Positions 1 through 10,575 of a DNA stretch of 64,000 nucleotides are shown in pieces (positions within the stretch are counted from its first letter, which is position 1; every line of letters starts with the position of its first letter). Under the pieces are notes generated by a model. That model made no database searches and was not told the origin of the DNA. It saw only the letters and a program-made list of their open reading frames with translations. The translations under genes were made by a program, and so were the position numbers. Source of the stretch: Cristatella mucedo (Eukaryota; Bryozoa; Phylactolaemata; Cristatellidae); contig WPIO01000151.1 of the NCBI GenBank assembly GCA_009760855.2, forward strand, positions 124,001 through 188,000, given 5' to 3'.

Positions 1-39
1 TCTGTCTTAACTCGTCTCGGTGACTATATCGGATACTAG

Positions 40-660
40 TCCTTTTTAAATGTGGTCAAGTCAGGGGATGTTCTGACGCAGCTCGGGAGGAAGTTCCAGG
101 CTTTGGGAGCGTACGAACTAAATGCATGGTCTCCAAAGGATTTGAGGTTTGTACGGGGTATTTGTAGACTGTTGGAGGTGGTACGATGCTTGGCCTGATG
201 GGGTTGTATATCTGACAGATAGGCTGGAGCCATAGAATGAAGTGACCTAAAAGTGAGCGACAAAACCTTGAAGTTAATCCGTTGCTTGACAGGGAGCCAG
301 TGCAGGTCGGCGAGAAGTGGAGTAATGTGGCAACTGTGACGCTCACGACAGACAAGCCTAGCTGCAGAGTTTTGCACCAGCTGCAATTGCCTGATCGCAC
401 ATGTCAGTAGGCCAGTAAGCAGTGAGTTGCAGAAGTCAAGACGGGATGTCACAAATGCACGGACCAATTTGGACGTGGTATCCTTGTCTAAGCAAGCCCG
501 AATTTTAGCAATGTTATGTAGCTGAAAGTAGGCAGATTTGACTGTCGAGCTGATATGGTCGTTTAACGAGAGGTCGCTTTGGAACATGACACCTAGATTT
601 CGAGCTGATTCAACAGGAGATATGCCGGCAGAGCCAATTTTGAAGTTAGTGAAGGCGCAG
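40..660 (-). mobile_element. L2-A LINE fragment, 3' part of ORF2
   Basis: A minus-strand frame at 36-728 reads A-F-V-T-S-R-L-D-F-C-N-S-L-L-T-G-L, then R-Q-L-Q-L-V-Q-N-S-A-A-R-L-V, then L-H-W-L-P-V-K-Q-R and F-K-V-L-S-L-T-F-R-S-L. This is the region after the reverse-transcriptase catalytic core of L2/CR1-type LINEs. The homology stops near 650, where hAT sequence begins. No 3' UTR or (TTA)n tail is present at the left end, so the tail is lost or displaced. Confidence 0.85.
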
Positions 661-1100
661 CTCTCTCGCCATCTCAACCACCGAATCTTCAAGCACAAAT
701 GGGAACCGGCAGAGGCTGATTGCGGCAATATGCTTTACCACACTGACGTTCGCTGGCTCAGTTATGGCAAAGTCTTGAAGCACGACTACACCCTCCACCA
801 CCAGATCATTTCTTTCGTCAGTGAAAATGGCCTCAAGGGCTTTTAAAAGTTCACTGACGAGGTTGGCTCTGTCGGTTGAGCTTTCTCACTGATATTAGGT
901 CTCAACGAACTGACCTGTAGCTGCACGGATGTGAAGAGCCCATCACAAACATGGAAGGCCGCTTGCGAGGATTTGAAGCAAAGGTGATTCTATGGGATAC
1001 ATAAATGTGCAAGGGTGACGATGTTTGTCTTCCGCACCTCGCCCAGTTGGATACCTTCGCCCTCGTTGACGCCAAAGAAGGCACATGGTACTTTCAACCC
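661..1100 (+). mobile_element. hAT transposase fragment (GTF2IRD2/ZBED-like), broken
   Basis: The plus strand encodes G-N-M-L-Y-H-T-D-V-R-W-L-S-Y-G-K-V-L, the well-known L-x-H-T-x-V-R-W-L-S-R-G-x-V-L block of hAT transposases and their domesticated relatives. After stops and a frame change, about 910-1070 reads L-H-G-C-E-E-P-I-T-N-M, then F-E-A-K-V-I-L-W and L-P-H-L-A-Q-L. This matches the following part of the same proteins (LNxLQG.., I-x-x-M, F-x-x-K-L-x-L-W, F-P-x-L). At least one frameshift and several stops show it is a dead copy. It abuts the opposed L2-A fragment. Confidence 0.75.
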
Positions 1101-1711
1101 TGAATGAATGAATTCTTTTCGTGCTCTACTGATATGCGTTCTTCTTCACGAGAGTTTAAGGCCGTCTAGATAGTAATTTTGACTGTGCCAGTGATGGCGC
1201 TCCATGAAATGTAATTTGAGTTCATAGTGCTTCGGGCTTCGGATGTTCTCTCGCCCAAGTTAAGTTTACTTCTTGCACCACTCTCATTGGCTTCTACCGT
1301 CAGCTGCAACATCCTCAGCTTCAAATGGTATTAGCCCAAAGCCATATGTGCGATCGCAATATTTGGCAGAAATTATTTGTGCGAGCATCTGTTCTCCGAG
1401 ATGAAGTTTTGCAAGAGCATGCTGCTCTCTCAGCTCATTGGCTATCACATTAATAAAATTCTGTCGCCGAAATACTCATCCTTATAACCTGATATTGTAT
1501 ATCTCTCCAAGAGCATGTGAAATCATGTTTCCAATTGTTCGTGCTGCATTTTTGAATTAAAAAACCTTCCTTGGACACCTTGTTTCTTCTGACATAGAGT
1601 GCCTTCTTGAAATCCCGAATGACCTAATATTCTGAAAAATTGATCAACCCCTGATTTAAACCCTTCTTAGTCAAGATCAGGCTGTCAAGCTAGGTTGTTA
1701 ATATTGCGCCC
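1101..1711. other. No recognisable feature
   Basis: AT-rich sequence with no convincing coding frame, RNA gene or repeat homology seen; presumed intron of gene A. Confidence 0.5.
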
Positions 1712-2010
1712 AGATAATAATAATCATAATAATAATACATTCAATATAGCGTCGTGGGAAACTCAATCTCTTTCTAGGCACTTTAAATTTGCTGCAAAAG
1801 AAGCAGAATTGAATTTTTAGCTGTAGAATGCTCAAATAACTACAAGAAGAACATGGTTAGGGTTGAAATGCACAGAGTCAGCATGCAAGTATAGTTAGTG
1901 ACAGCATGCACAGTGTCAGCACAATTTGGATGCATTAATTTAGAGGTGGTATCCCTGTCTAAACAAGCCCGAATTTTACCAATCACAGATCCCCGAGGTA
2001 CCCCATATTT
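1712..2010 (-). mobile_element. L2-A 3' end copy, internally deleted
   Basis: It starts with an (ATA)n-type run, then the reverse complement of the L2-A 3' hairpin (ctcaatctctttctaggc..), the gttagggttgaaatgcacag and gtcagcatgcaag landmarks. It then jumps directly to the coding-side landmark ctaaacaagcccgaatttta. About 500 bases present in the longer copies are missing between these. Confidence 0.7.
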
Positions 2011-2214
2011 GAGAAGATCGCCTAATTATCTCCTATTCAGTACTCCCGGCCTGCTCTCATCGTTTTCAGGAGTTTCTGTGTATTCAGCAGTTCCTCTTGT
2101 CTGACATCAATAGAATACAAATGAATTATATAATAGCTGCAGCATAATACCCAATCTTGAGATCCGTTACCTGGAAATAAGATTTTCTCACTCACAGTCA
2201 ACTTACTTGACCAT

Positions 2215-2430
2215 CTGGCTCGTCCACTGTGCTATCTTGCCAACTGCTTCTCGGCTCCAGTCATTTGACCGATGTCACAAAAACTTGAAAGCCTTTGGCA
2301 ATCGGGCCTTCAGTTCGCATTCAGTCAAAGTCTCAAATTCGTCTTTTCACCACCTATGTGGACATTTTATTGTTTAAGTATCAGCTGAAGACATACCTAT
2401 TCCGCTCAGCTTTCTTGCTCCACAGTGAAA
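2215..2430 (+). mobile_element. Decayed L2-type ORF2 C-terminus
   Basis: Plus-strand pieces read K-A-F-G-N-R-A-F-S-S and, in another frame, Y-Q-L-K-T-Y-L-F-R-S-A-F. These match the conserved end of L2-type ORF2 (FGDRAFSSYAP.. LKTHLFRTAF). It is frameshifted and short. Confidence 0.5.
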
Positions 2431-3109
2431 TTAGTTTTGTCGTGATTTGTGGGTGCTTACATGTGCATAACTATGTTCGTGCTACTACTCAGGGGTGGTT
2501 CTACCCAGCGAACCAGTCTAATTGTGTGCTTCAGCATTGCTAGCAAAGTATGTCACGTGTGTGATTCCCCATGCTCGTCTCAGCACGACACCCTGCTATT
2601 CATCAACTATTTGTTATTGATTCCTTTCGAAGTAAGCGTTTCTGCACCGGAAGTGAGATTTGACTTTATGATTGTACTATACAGATACACTATACAGTGT
2701 TTTATTTTCAATATCATAATTATTCGGTTACGTATTTATTTTGAGGCGCCCTCGTGCTAGCTGCTGAAGGTGCTGCTTTCAAAAGTCAACAAAAAGCGTA
2801 TGGAAAACGTACGACCAGCTACGTGTATTGGGCTCTTTTGCAGAGCCAGAAACAGTGGCAAGGGTGTCTATTCACTTAACTCGCCGTAAAACGGTCCTTT
2901 CAGAACCAAAAAGTTTTTGTCAGAGTAAAAAAACTGCCGAGCAGTATCGAAGCAAAGTGTTGTGAAATTGGTCTCACTTGTTGCATTTTTCGTGTCGCTC
3001 ATGGATGGCTACCTCGAAGCGGCCCATTTCATGACTGAATTTCGTGCCACGCGGAATTGCGAATCGAATAAAACTGAGCGAAAGATAAAGTTGAACGAAT
3101 TACATTTAG
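2431..3109. other. Intron with nothing recognised
   Basis: AT-rich DNA leading to the exon 1 acceptor; no domain II pore or S5 coding sequence was found here. Confidence 0.5.
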
Positions 3110-3494
3110 GTGCTGAATCTATTCATCGCTCTGCTGCTGGACGCATTTGGAGCCGAAAGCCTGAAGAAAAGGAGAAGCGCAAAGGCTGAGAGCAAGCTGA
3201 AGAGGAGCCTTCGCCGGATGCAGCACTGCTTCAAGACCTGCGGGTCGCCACCCAACCGACCGGAATCGCCAGTTGGCGACTTTGAAGGCGGCGGCCACCG
3301 CGGCGGCTCGTCCAGGAGCAGCACCAAGACGACGACTAGAAGGTCCCGGACTTCTCGGCACGGGGGATCGTCCTCGAGTCGCAACGGAAGCTTCTCCTCG
3401 ACGGTATTCGCAGAAGCCGTGCTGGCCTCTGCTCACCTGGCTCCACCTGGCGGCGAAGCAGCAGTTCGAGAGGATCGAGGAGCCCGAGAGTCAG
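3110..3494 (+). CDS. Gene A exon 1 in window: domain II S6 end and start of II-III linker
   Basis: The exon opens after an acceptor (..tacatttag) with V-L-N-L-F-I-A-L-L-L-D-A-F, the near-invariant end of sodium-channel domain II S6 (family form VLNLFLALLLSSF). A basic stretch follows (SLKKRRSAKAESKLKRSLRRMQ), then a Ser/Thr/Arg/Gly-rich cytoplasmic linker. The donor is tcag|gtgagt at 3494/3495. It is noticeably more GC-rich than the flanking introns. In the S6 frame the exon ends in phase 1, but the next recognisable exon (8035) starts in phase 0. A second open frame crosses the same donor in phase 0, ending ..E-E-P-E-S-Q. So there may be an unseen exon in between, or an indel in the linker. 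The S6 end is secure; the last part of the exon is not. Confidence 0.85.
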
Positions 3495-4330
3495 GTGAGT
3501 GAGCGGATGAGTGGCAAAGCGGCCAAGGGAGGCCCGTGGTTGGTTTTTTGTCGCCAGTTCAAATTTTACTGCTCGCTTCGCGCATTTGCGCCTACCATGA
3601 ACCTGTGGCTTGCCTGTGACCTACTTTCTTATGGCCTTCAATGCTCCAAGGCCAGGCGTGCAGAGCGTTACATTAGGAATGCAAGTGAGGGTTTAAATTG
3701 TAGCGTACATTTCACTTGCCTTGCATGAAAACCGACAGGCTCCAGCCACTCTGTATTTATTTTAGTCCATTGCGGAGACGACAGAAAGCAGTCTGGCTGG
3801 AATGTTGAACTCGGCGAACTACCGAAGGAAAACGCTGGGCGCTCGCCGCTCGACGCAGCGGAAAACGACATGGCTACAATGGCAGTACGGGTGATGGCTG
3901 CCTCGCTGTCCCTTTCGCCGCTTCGAGCTCCTTTGGAGGCTTCTTGCTCAGCTGACATATTGAGCCTGAAGCCTAGCTAATATTCGTAGCGACTGCAAAC
4001 GATTCTCAGGAATATCAAATACACAGGAAACCCTAGATTCTACCTTGATCCGATGAAAATATAGTCTAGCAGCTGACTGTCTTTGCGACAGGTGTACCAT
4101 TTCAGGTGTCGGATGGAATGCCTGCTGACAAACTTAGTTGAAGTTGAACCGATTTGGTGCAAAGCTGGACTCAACAATTCCCAGGTTAAAGAATAAGCAC
4201 TTAGCAGCCTTCGTAATTCAACAAAGCTACACACTTTGCCATCCGAGTTGCTTGAAAGTAGCTTACTTTTTACAAATGCATAAAGTTAGGTTAAAGTTAA
4301 GATTAGCTAATTTAACAGTCTCGACTAATT
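3495..4330. other. Intron 1 start, nothing recognised
   Basis: No homology was seen. This is the interval where a missing small linker exon could lie, given the phase conflict between exons 1 and 2, but none could be picked out. Confidence 0.4.
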
Positions 4331-4440
4331 AAAGGCCATTACCATCACTTGCAATGGGCAGCGACGGTTTGCTCAGTCTATTACTTGAACTCGCTACGTG
4401 GGTCGTGAAGTGGGAGCACCTAACCACTAGGCTAAGACCT
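4330..4440 (-). mobile_element. S1 SINE copy
   Basis: Read on the minus strand it has an A-box-like tagcctagtggttaggtgct, a B-box-like gagttcaagta, and then the S1 body gcccattgcaagtgatggta. That body matches the gccactgcaagcggtggtga block of the copy at 24822. Confidence 0.6.
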
Positions 4441-4704
4441 AATCATGACCGGTTTAACTAAAGATTCGTATGAAGAAACTGAACAAGAATACAGCTCTAA
4501 TACTGGCTCAAATAGCGCGGTTTAGCGGGTTTGAAATGTTGATTGTGTCTGTCTCCCAACCTGAATCATATGTTGGTGAAACTGCCAGATCGTTCAAGTG
4601 TGGCTAGAGTGTCTGAAAAACAAATTAAAAAAAACAGCCGTTCACTGTTTTCAATTTTCAAAACAGCTGCAAGCAGCTTTCACATTTTCCCCATGCTTAA
4701 TAAT

Positions 4705-4775
4705 GATAAAACACTTGATAAAGCACCCTCGGATAACTCATCTCTTTCTAGGCGCTTTACGTTCACTAGTTTTAT
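4705..4775 (-). mobile_element. L2-A 3' tail fragment
   Basis: The sequence aaaacacttgataaagcacc followed by tctctttctaggcgctttac is the L2-A 3' end in reverse orientation. Nothing more of the element is kept. Confidence 0.7.
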
Positions 4776-4924
4776 ACTCAATGGCTTATTTTTGGGATGA
4801 ACGCTTATTTTATTATTATACATATTTCGCGATAAGTTTAAAATAAATCTTTACTCGTATAAAAATATTTTAAGAATAAAAGTGCATTAAGCGACTGGTC
4901 TGAGAGACGCGATCTTAACCTTTT

Positions 4925-5650
4925 ACGTATGTTCACACAGATCGAAAAAATCTTTCAACATCAATTGATGTCGGTTTAATGGATATAACTAAGCTGTACA
5001 GTTTCTGGCAGATTTCAGTGAGCTGGCCAAGGCTCCTGAAGAGCGTGAATTCGAATACGAGCCATTTGAAATCGTCTTTACTTCTGAGTGTAATTGATGA
5101 TCCATCTTTTTGAAGTAATACATTATATTCATCTCGAAGAGAAAATTTCACACTTGATGACTGTAATGACAACTTTTAAATTGTTGACTACCATTAGTCG
5201 AGCTGCTAGATTTCTTGGGATACTTGGAGTACTTTTTGACGAGTCAACGGATGCATATTGGAGATTGTGCAAGTGGTTAATGACATTGTTATTCAATAAT
5301 TCTTAAACAAAACACTTAAGATTTTCCATGAACTTGGTACTAATGTCATTGTTCAGGTGAGAGAGCTGGCTGACGACGAGTTTAAAAATTAAGTCAGCAC
5401 TCAAAAGCGTTGCATCTTCTTGTTTAAGATTCTCAAAAGCAAGTTATACAAGTTCCATTGTTTTCAGAAGAGTTTTGAGAGCGTTCAATTCCAATGTTTC
5501 AATCATTTAGAGGGCATTGAAATCGGTTGGTGTCTCGTGGTTGGCGACTTCAGTCTTCACCAACTCTCTTGCTCCGAACTTGTTGGGATGGACTTCCAGC
5601 AATTCTTAGCGTCAAGATGCAGTTGAACCTCGCGTCCAAACTAAGCTTTA
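4925..5650 (-). mobile_element. Second hAT transposase fragment, C-terminal part, broken
   Basis: The minus strand reads L-A-F-E-N-L-K-Q-E-D-A-T-L-L-S-A-D-L around 5350-5480. Nearer the left end it reads S-I-K-P-T-S-I-D-V-E-R-F-F-R-S-V (4933-4990). The first is the D-A-T-L-L-x-A-D segment of hAT transposases. The second is the start of the hAT C-terminal dimerisation region (P-x-S-x-x-x-E-R-x-F-S). Several stops and frame changes separate the blocks. It differs from the fragment at 661 in both strand and region, so it is a separate insertion. Confidence 0.7.
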
Positions 5651-5944
5651 ACGCTGGATCGAAAAACCTTATTTAAATCAGTTGATTTGTCGCTAAATTT
5701 GGAAAGCTTGCCTGATTTTGTGAAAAGATATCAGTAACCCACGTCTATGTTTCTCTTGTCTTCATGGGCAGCATTCCAAAGCTTCATGACAATGCTTTCG
5801 TTCGCTGTAAGTATGAATCCACTCATGAGACTGATTGCCTTATATACTTGCGATAGCTCTATTCCATATGGAGCCAGATTGATAATAATCTCCTTTAGAA
5901 TCTTTCGCCCGAGAGGATCGGCAATCGTATCTGCTCACGTAATA

Positions 5945-7120
5945 CTTATAATAAAAGATTTGATATAGCGCCCTCAGAGAACTCAACCTCTTTCTAGGAA
6001 TTAACTTTGTCTGCAAAGGAAACACGATCAGACGGTTAGGTTTAAAATGCTAAAGAAATAAGAATTACACGCTTAGGGTGACATTATCGCGGTCAGCATG
6101 TAAGTGTGGTTAGTGGCAGCATGCACAGTGTCTGCACCCGTAAGCACATAAATGACGAATCACAGGGAACCACTAAATACTGTCGTAAATAGATGCATTT
6201 TTAGTTTCTCTTCTAATGTGGAAAATTCAGGAGAGGTCCTGATGCAGATCGGGTGTTCCAGGCTTCGGGAGCATACAAACTAAAGGCACGGTCACCAAAA
6301 GATTTGAGATTTGTACGAGGTTTGGGTAAATAAATTCCATAAAGCGTGTGGTACGATGCTTAACCTGGTGGGGGAGTATATCCGATAGGTTGGCTGGAGC
6401 CAAAAAATGAAGGGACCTAAAGGTGAGTGACATAACCTTGCAGTTGATGCGTAGCGTGACTGGGAGCCTGTGCAGGTCGGCGAGAAGTGGTGTAATGTGG
6501 CAACTGCAATTCTCACGACAGACATTCCCAGCTGCAGAGTTCTGCACCAGCTGTAAGTGCCGGAGTGCACACGCTGGTATAACAGCAAGCAGTGAGTTAC
6601 AGAAGTCAAGACAGGATAAAAACAATTATATCCAAAAATTTAGATGCGGTAGGCCTGTATAAAAAAGCCCGAGTTTTAGCAATGTTATGTAGCTAAAAGT
6701 AGGCAGAATTGACTGTGGAGCTGACGTGGTCGTCTAATGAAAGGTTAATTTGGAACACGGCACATAGATTTCGTGCAGATTCAACGGGAAGTATTCTGGA
6801 AGAACCGATTGTGAGCGTTAACCCTTCTAAATTTCTGAATCGCACTTTGTTTTCCCATAACTTTTAAGTTGAATTTATCATGATCCAATTTAAGAAAATG
6901 TGCTGCCACCCATGTGCGGATGTTATCAATTACATGCAGCGAGGCAGTTAAGAAACTTAAAGTGCAGGAGGGCTGGTTGGTATTAAGCCAAAAGTGCAAC
7001 TGAGTGTCATCTACATTGAAGTGAAATCATAGATTGTGCTTGGCAATCACATCGGCAAGAGAGAGGTAATCAACCATAGAAGGAACAGGACTCTTATTGT
7101 ACACGGGCTCTGACTAGGAT
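5945..7120 (-). mobile_element. L2-A LINE, long 5'-truncated copy
   Basis: From the 3' tail (tagcgccctcagagaactca, ctctttctagg) it runs leftward-to-rightward through the 3' UTR landmarks (gtcagcatgtaagtgtggtt) into coding sequence. A minus-strand frame at 6227-6625 reads L-D-F-C-N-S-L-L-A, then L-Q-L-V-Q-N-S-A-A and C-H-I-T-P-L-L-A-D-L-H. A further frame at 6781-6999 covers the reverse-transcriptase segment F-L-K-L-D-H-D-K. It is frameshifted and inactive. Confidence 0.85.
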
Positions 7121-8034
7121 GCATAATCTCCATTAGGTTTATCATAATCAATTCCAAGTATTTCTGATAGTTCTTCAACGTTGTTTCAAGGTTTCCAGAA
7201 CGTTTGACGATTTTAATGCATCTGAAAGACGTGCTGACCTTCTAGCTCTTCTGTAATTAGGTTTTCTTTTTTTGTGGCGTATTCCCAAACATAAAATATG
7301 GCTGAAAACAAAATAAATACATGCTGATGCCACAAGAGCAGTTTAGTTAATACCTTACTTAGTTTTTGCAATTTGGCTTTAGTTTCCCGCCAATTTGGTA
7401 AAATTATCATACAATTTACCAGCACATTCAAAAACAACAATTTTTTTCCTTCATTTTGCCTATCCATAATGATAGTTGGAGCTGTTGTTGTTTCTTTTGG
7501 TTTAAAAACTTCTCTCATAAACAACAAAATAGAAAAACTGTTCACTGTTTCTTGACTTTTTTGGTGGAGACAGCTTTAAAACTGTTACTGTTGAATAGTT
7601 ACTAGAAATACTTAGTGTGGCGAAAGAACCGACCGGAAATCGCGAGAATATTTGAGTTAGTTTTTCGTAATTAAACAGTTCAGCATGGACTAGGAAAGAG
7701 ACAAAATAAAACTGGTCAGCCAGTAGCCATGGTATGAGTGGTTCGGTTGTGTGAAGTTTTTACTTAACATGTCCGTCGAAAACGACATTCAGGCTTAGTG
7801 TTTCAAAAAAATTAATGGGCTCTGGCATAATGTGGTTTTCTTCATCTGTAAGTACTCTGTATCTCTCAGATGGATATTGGCAATCACTTTATTATAATCG
7901 CGCCTGAAGCTGCTCGATTTCGGCTTCTTTTGGACATTATTAATGTAAAATTTTTGAGCATGATCAAATTAAATATTGAAATGCGTCCAGGTAACTTGCA
8001 ATTCATCTACAAGTAACTGCACTCTTGTTTTCAG
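7121..8034. other. Intron stretch, nothing recognised
   Basis: AT-rich sequence up to the exon 2 acceptor; no repeat or coding homology seen. Confidence 0.45.
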
Positions 8035-8303
8035 AGAAGCAATGCTCGGGCCATTGCCTTGCTTACGTACGAGCAAGCTTTTGTGACACATCGCAGCCAC
8101 TACTCAGTTTTTGAAGACGCAGTCATAGCCAGCCACATGGATGGCATTCACATCTTGTATGATCCTACATTGCTAGCCGAGGAATCTTCTACTGATCGTT
8201 ACTCGCAGATGAGTGTAGCACTGCAGGAGCATGATCGATACGAGAGCGATGACGATAATTACCTTTGGGTAAATGACGAAATCGACGAGGCTACTCAAAG
8301 TAA
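8035..8303 (+). CDS. Gene A exon 2: II-III cytoplasmic linker
   Basis: An open frame starts after a pyrimidine-rich acceptor (..cttgttttcag) and reads R-S-N-A-R-A-I-A-L-L-T-Y-E-Q. It goes on through an acidic, Tyr/Asp-rich stretch (RYESDDDNYLWVNDEIDEATQS). Two overlapping donors exist, at 8299/8300 (gtaagt, phase 1) and 8303/8304 (gtaagg, phase 2). The second agrees in phase with the likely acceptor of the next exon. There is no recognisable domain, as expected for the poorly conserved II-III linker. The assignment rests on the open frame, strong splice sites, coding-like composition, and position between the domain II and domain III exons on the same strand. Exact ends are uncertain. Confidence 0.68.
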
Positions 8304-8440
8304 GTAAGGCCAACGCTTGACCGTGGTCACGGCTGATTTTGAACCCGGTCTCCCATAAGAAATTTCTTCTACAGCCTTGATGCAGTAGGATCGTAGCTGA
8401 TGGAAACGTCGCTAAAGCCGAGCCCGACTGCTGGATTTAG

Positions 8441-8638
8441 CAGCCCACTCGATGAGTGCAGCTTTTGTTCTCTCGCTCCAGCAGCGGTAGAGAGCGAGGA
8501 GGAGATAGTCGACGAGTACGCGATGAAAATGAAGAGCATCGAGGAGCAAGCCAGGCAAGCTGAGCAAGGAGAGGTGGAGCACACCAGCACCGGAGAGGTC
8601 ATCGTGTCCGACTGCTGCTTTGCCGTCTGCTATGCAAA
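8441..8638 (+). CDS. Gene A exon 3: distal II-III linker with Cys-rich end
   Basis: The open frame encodes an acidic helix-like stretch (AVESEEEIVDEYAMKMKSIEEQARQAE) and ends in S-D-C-C-F-A-V-C-Y-A-K. Sodium channels carry a Cys-rich segment just before domain III S1, and this matches. The donor is at 8638/8639 (aaa|gtaggt) in phase 2, so AA joins the A at 12499 to give Lys and continue into C-S-C-W-N-T-T-C. The acceptor is less certain. 8441 (tttag|cag) or 8444 matches the phase of the preceding exon. 8397 would extend the exon by M-E-T-S-L-K-P-S but needs a phase-0 partner. An in-frame stop at 8394-8396 bars anything further upstream. Confidence 0.75.
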
Positions 8639-10500
8639 GTAGGTGCAGAGCGAGCTCAGAGGCATGTGCCGCCTGCTCCGTTTGCAGTGGCGGCTCAAGT
8701 TGTCACTTGAAAAGGGCCTGCTCCGAGGCGTGCTCTCGTGCGAGCGGCTCAGCAGTGCAGCTGCAAGCATCTCAAGCTGCTCTACAAGCGCGGACCTTGA
8801 GCAACTTTGACACCAAACTGAGTGTACTGCCGGTAGATTACCAAGCCAAGGCCTTAACAGGGCGGGTGCATAGGTGGTAGAAACCAGATCAGACTCCAGC
8901 CTCTAACCAGAAAGGTAAACACACTTTTCAGCCATTTACACGAGTATCTGACATGACGAGGTTGAGATTCATAACCTGATTGGATATATCCAACCTAGTC
9001 TCTACTGACGATTAGGAGGATTACCTTTGAGGACTTCGGTGGTGCGCCAGGCACACCTATCTGCTGGAACGGTAAAGCAGCGTTTTTAGGGATTTGACTG
9101 ACCAAAAAATCAATATGAAATATGAATGAAAAAGAAAGAAGTCAATGTATGTTGTTGCAGATTTAAAGTTTTTTAGGTAAACGCCAACATATCGCTGCTT
9201 GGATCATTGACTTAAATCAAGTGCTGCAAACTCAGGTGAATGGCTTTGGGCGTGCCACGACATTCTCCCACTTTCTGAGCGCTGCTACAGTTCGCTGTTG
9301 AATGACCTCTACCAGCGGAGAGATCGTGCCTTCAACCACGACTACACAATCTTATAAGTATCAGAAAATGCATGGAGGTTCTCAATAGATAACTGATGTC
9401 TATAAACCACGCCGATGTCATCATGAAATTCAGTAAGAGCAAGCACTCTTTACTGTATTCTTAATAGCTACGTGCTGGCCAATCTGCAGACTCTCACGAT
9501 GTCAACAACATTCTGAAATGGAATTACCACCAATATTGTTCTATTTATGGAAGACTGACTAATACATCAGGTAAACTCAGTCCGAATATAGAGTTCAAAT
9601 AATGCGAATAGTTAATAGTTTTTCTAGAAAATCACTCACATATGACTCGTATGAGGTCAGTGTTTATTTATGCCTGGGACGGTTGAGCCCTGCCTTCAAA
9701 AGCGGATTGAAGTGAGAGGATTAAGACCACGTCTGTGCGGTTTCTTGGCTAAGAAAAGCTTACGCCTAACGGTCCTTGAATTTTTCTGAGGCTAACTGAC
9801 TATAGTGGATGCAGTATAGATAAGTATCTTTTCTTGGGATTGGCGGTAGGCTTATCTTGGGAGGGGGCGGCCGCTTACCATAGACCGACTTGCACGTCGT
9901 TGGATCGCCTCGTGTTGTTCTAAGCCCATCCAGCGAATAATGGCACACATTGTCCAGGGCTATGGCCGGTGACGGGTCGCGTTTATTGACTTTGGTGTAA
10001 CCGACAGGTCTGGCATATGTGTCTTGGGCCCACTGCATTGCCGGTGGGTAAGTGGCTCGACAATCCACAATACTTTGCAGAGAAAGCCCTACTGGCCGAC
10101 TGCTCCTTCGAAGAGCTGGCAATGTTTGCTAGGATTGAAAAGGGAAAGGCACGGTCAAGTGCCCAGCCGCTCATGTCCAAAGTATACTACTGTCTGGTTT
10201 TGTGGTTTACCATATAGGTTTGCTATCGGTTGGCTATTATTTGGCTATTTGCTTGTCGGCTTAGAGGAATCGAGCCAAGGCGTCGCTGCTAGTCACACCT
10301 CCGAGGTAGGGGTGCTCTACAAGTGATGCGGGCGGATCTCTAATTTTACAGCAGTTACGGTTTTCAATCTTCATGAACGACGACAGGTCGTGGATGTAGT
10401 GGGAGATCGTATGTTGCCAACTGCAATCGGCTGTGATAGCCATTACATGTTCTTATGCTGCTATAAAAATGAAGCTGTTGAATAAGCTATTTCGTTTTTG
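8639..10500. other. Intron 3 first part, nothing recognised
   Basis: Small open frames occur on both strands (up to 118 codons at 9766-10122), but none shows family motifs and no splice partners fit gene A. Confidence 0.45.
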
Positions 10501-10502
10501 AG

Positions 10503-10575
10503 TTCTAATAATACATTTGTGTAGCACCCTTAGAGAATTTGATCTCTTTCTAGGTACTTTATATTTGAACTTAGT
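10503..10575 (-). mobile_element. L2-A 3' tail fragment
   Basis: The sequence tagcacccttagagaatttg followed by atctctttctaggtacttta matches the L2-A 3' terminus on the minus strand. Confidence 0.65.

Noticed and set aside
3668-3958. 96-codon minus-strand frame in gene A intron 1
   Set aside because: No motif, no splice context, wrong strand for gene A.
5230-5290. Plus-strand F-D-E-S-T-D-A, similar to a hAT catalytic-region motif
   Set aside because: The convincing hAT homology around it is on the minus strand; one short motif on the opposite strand is probably chance.
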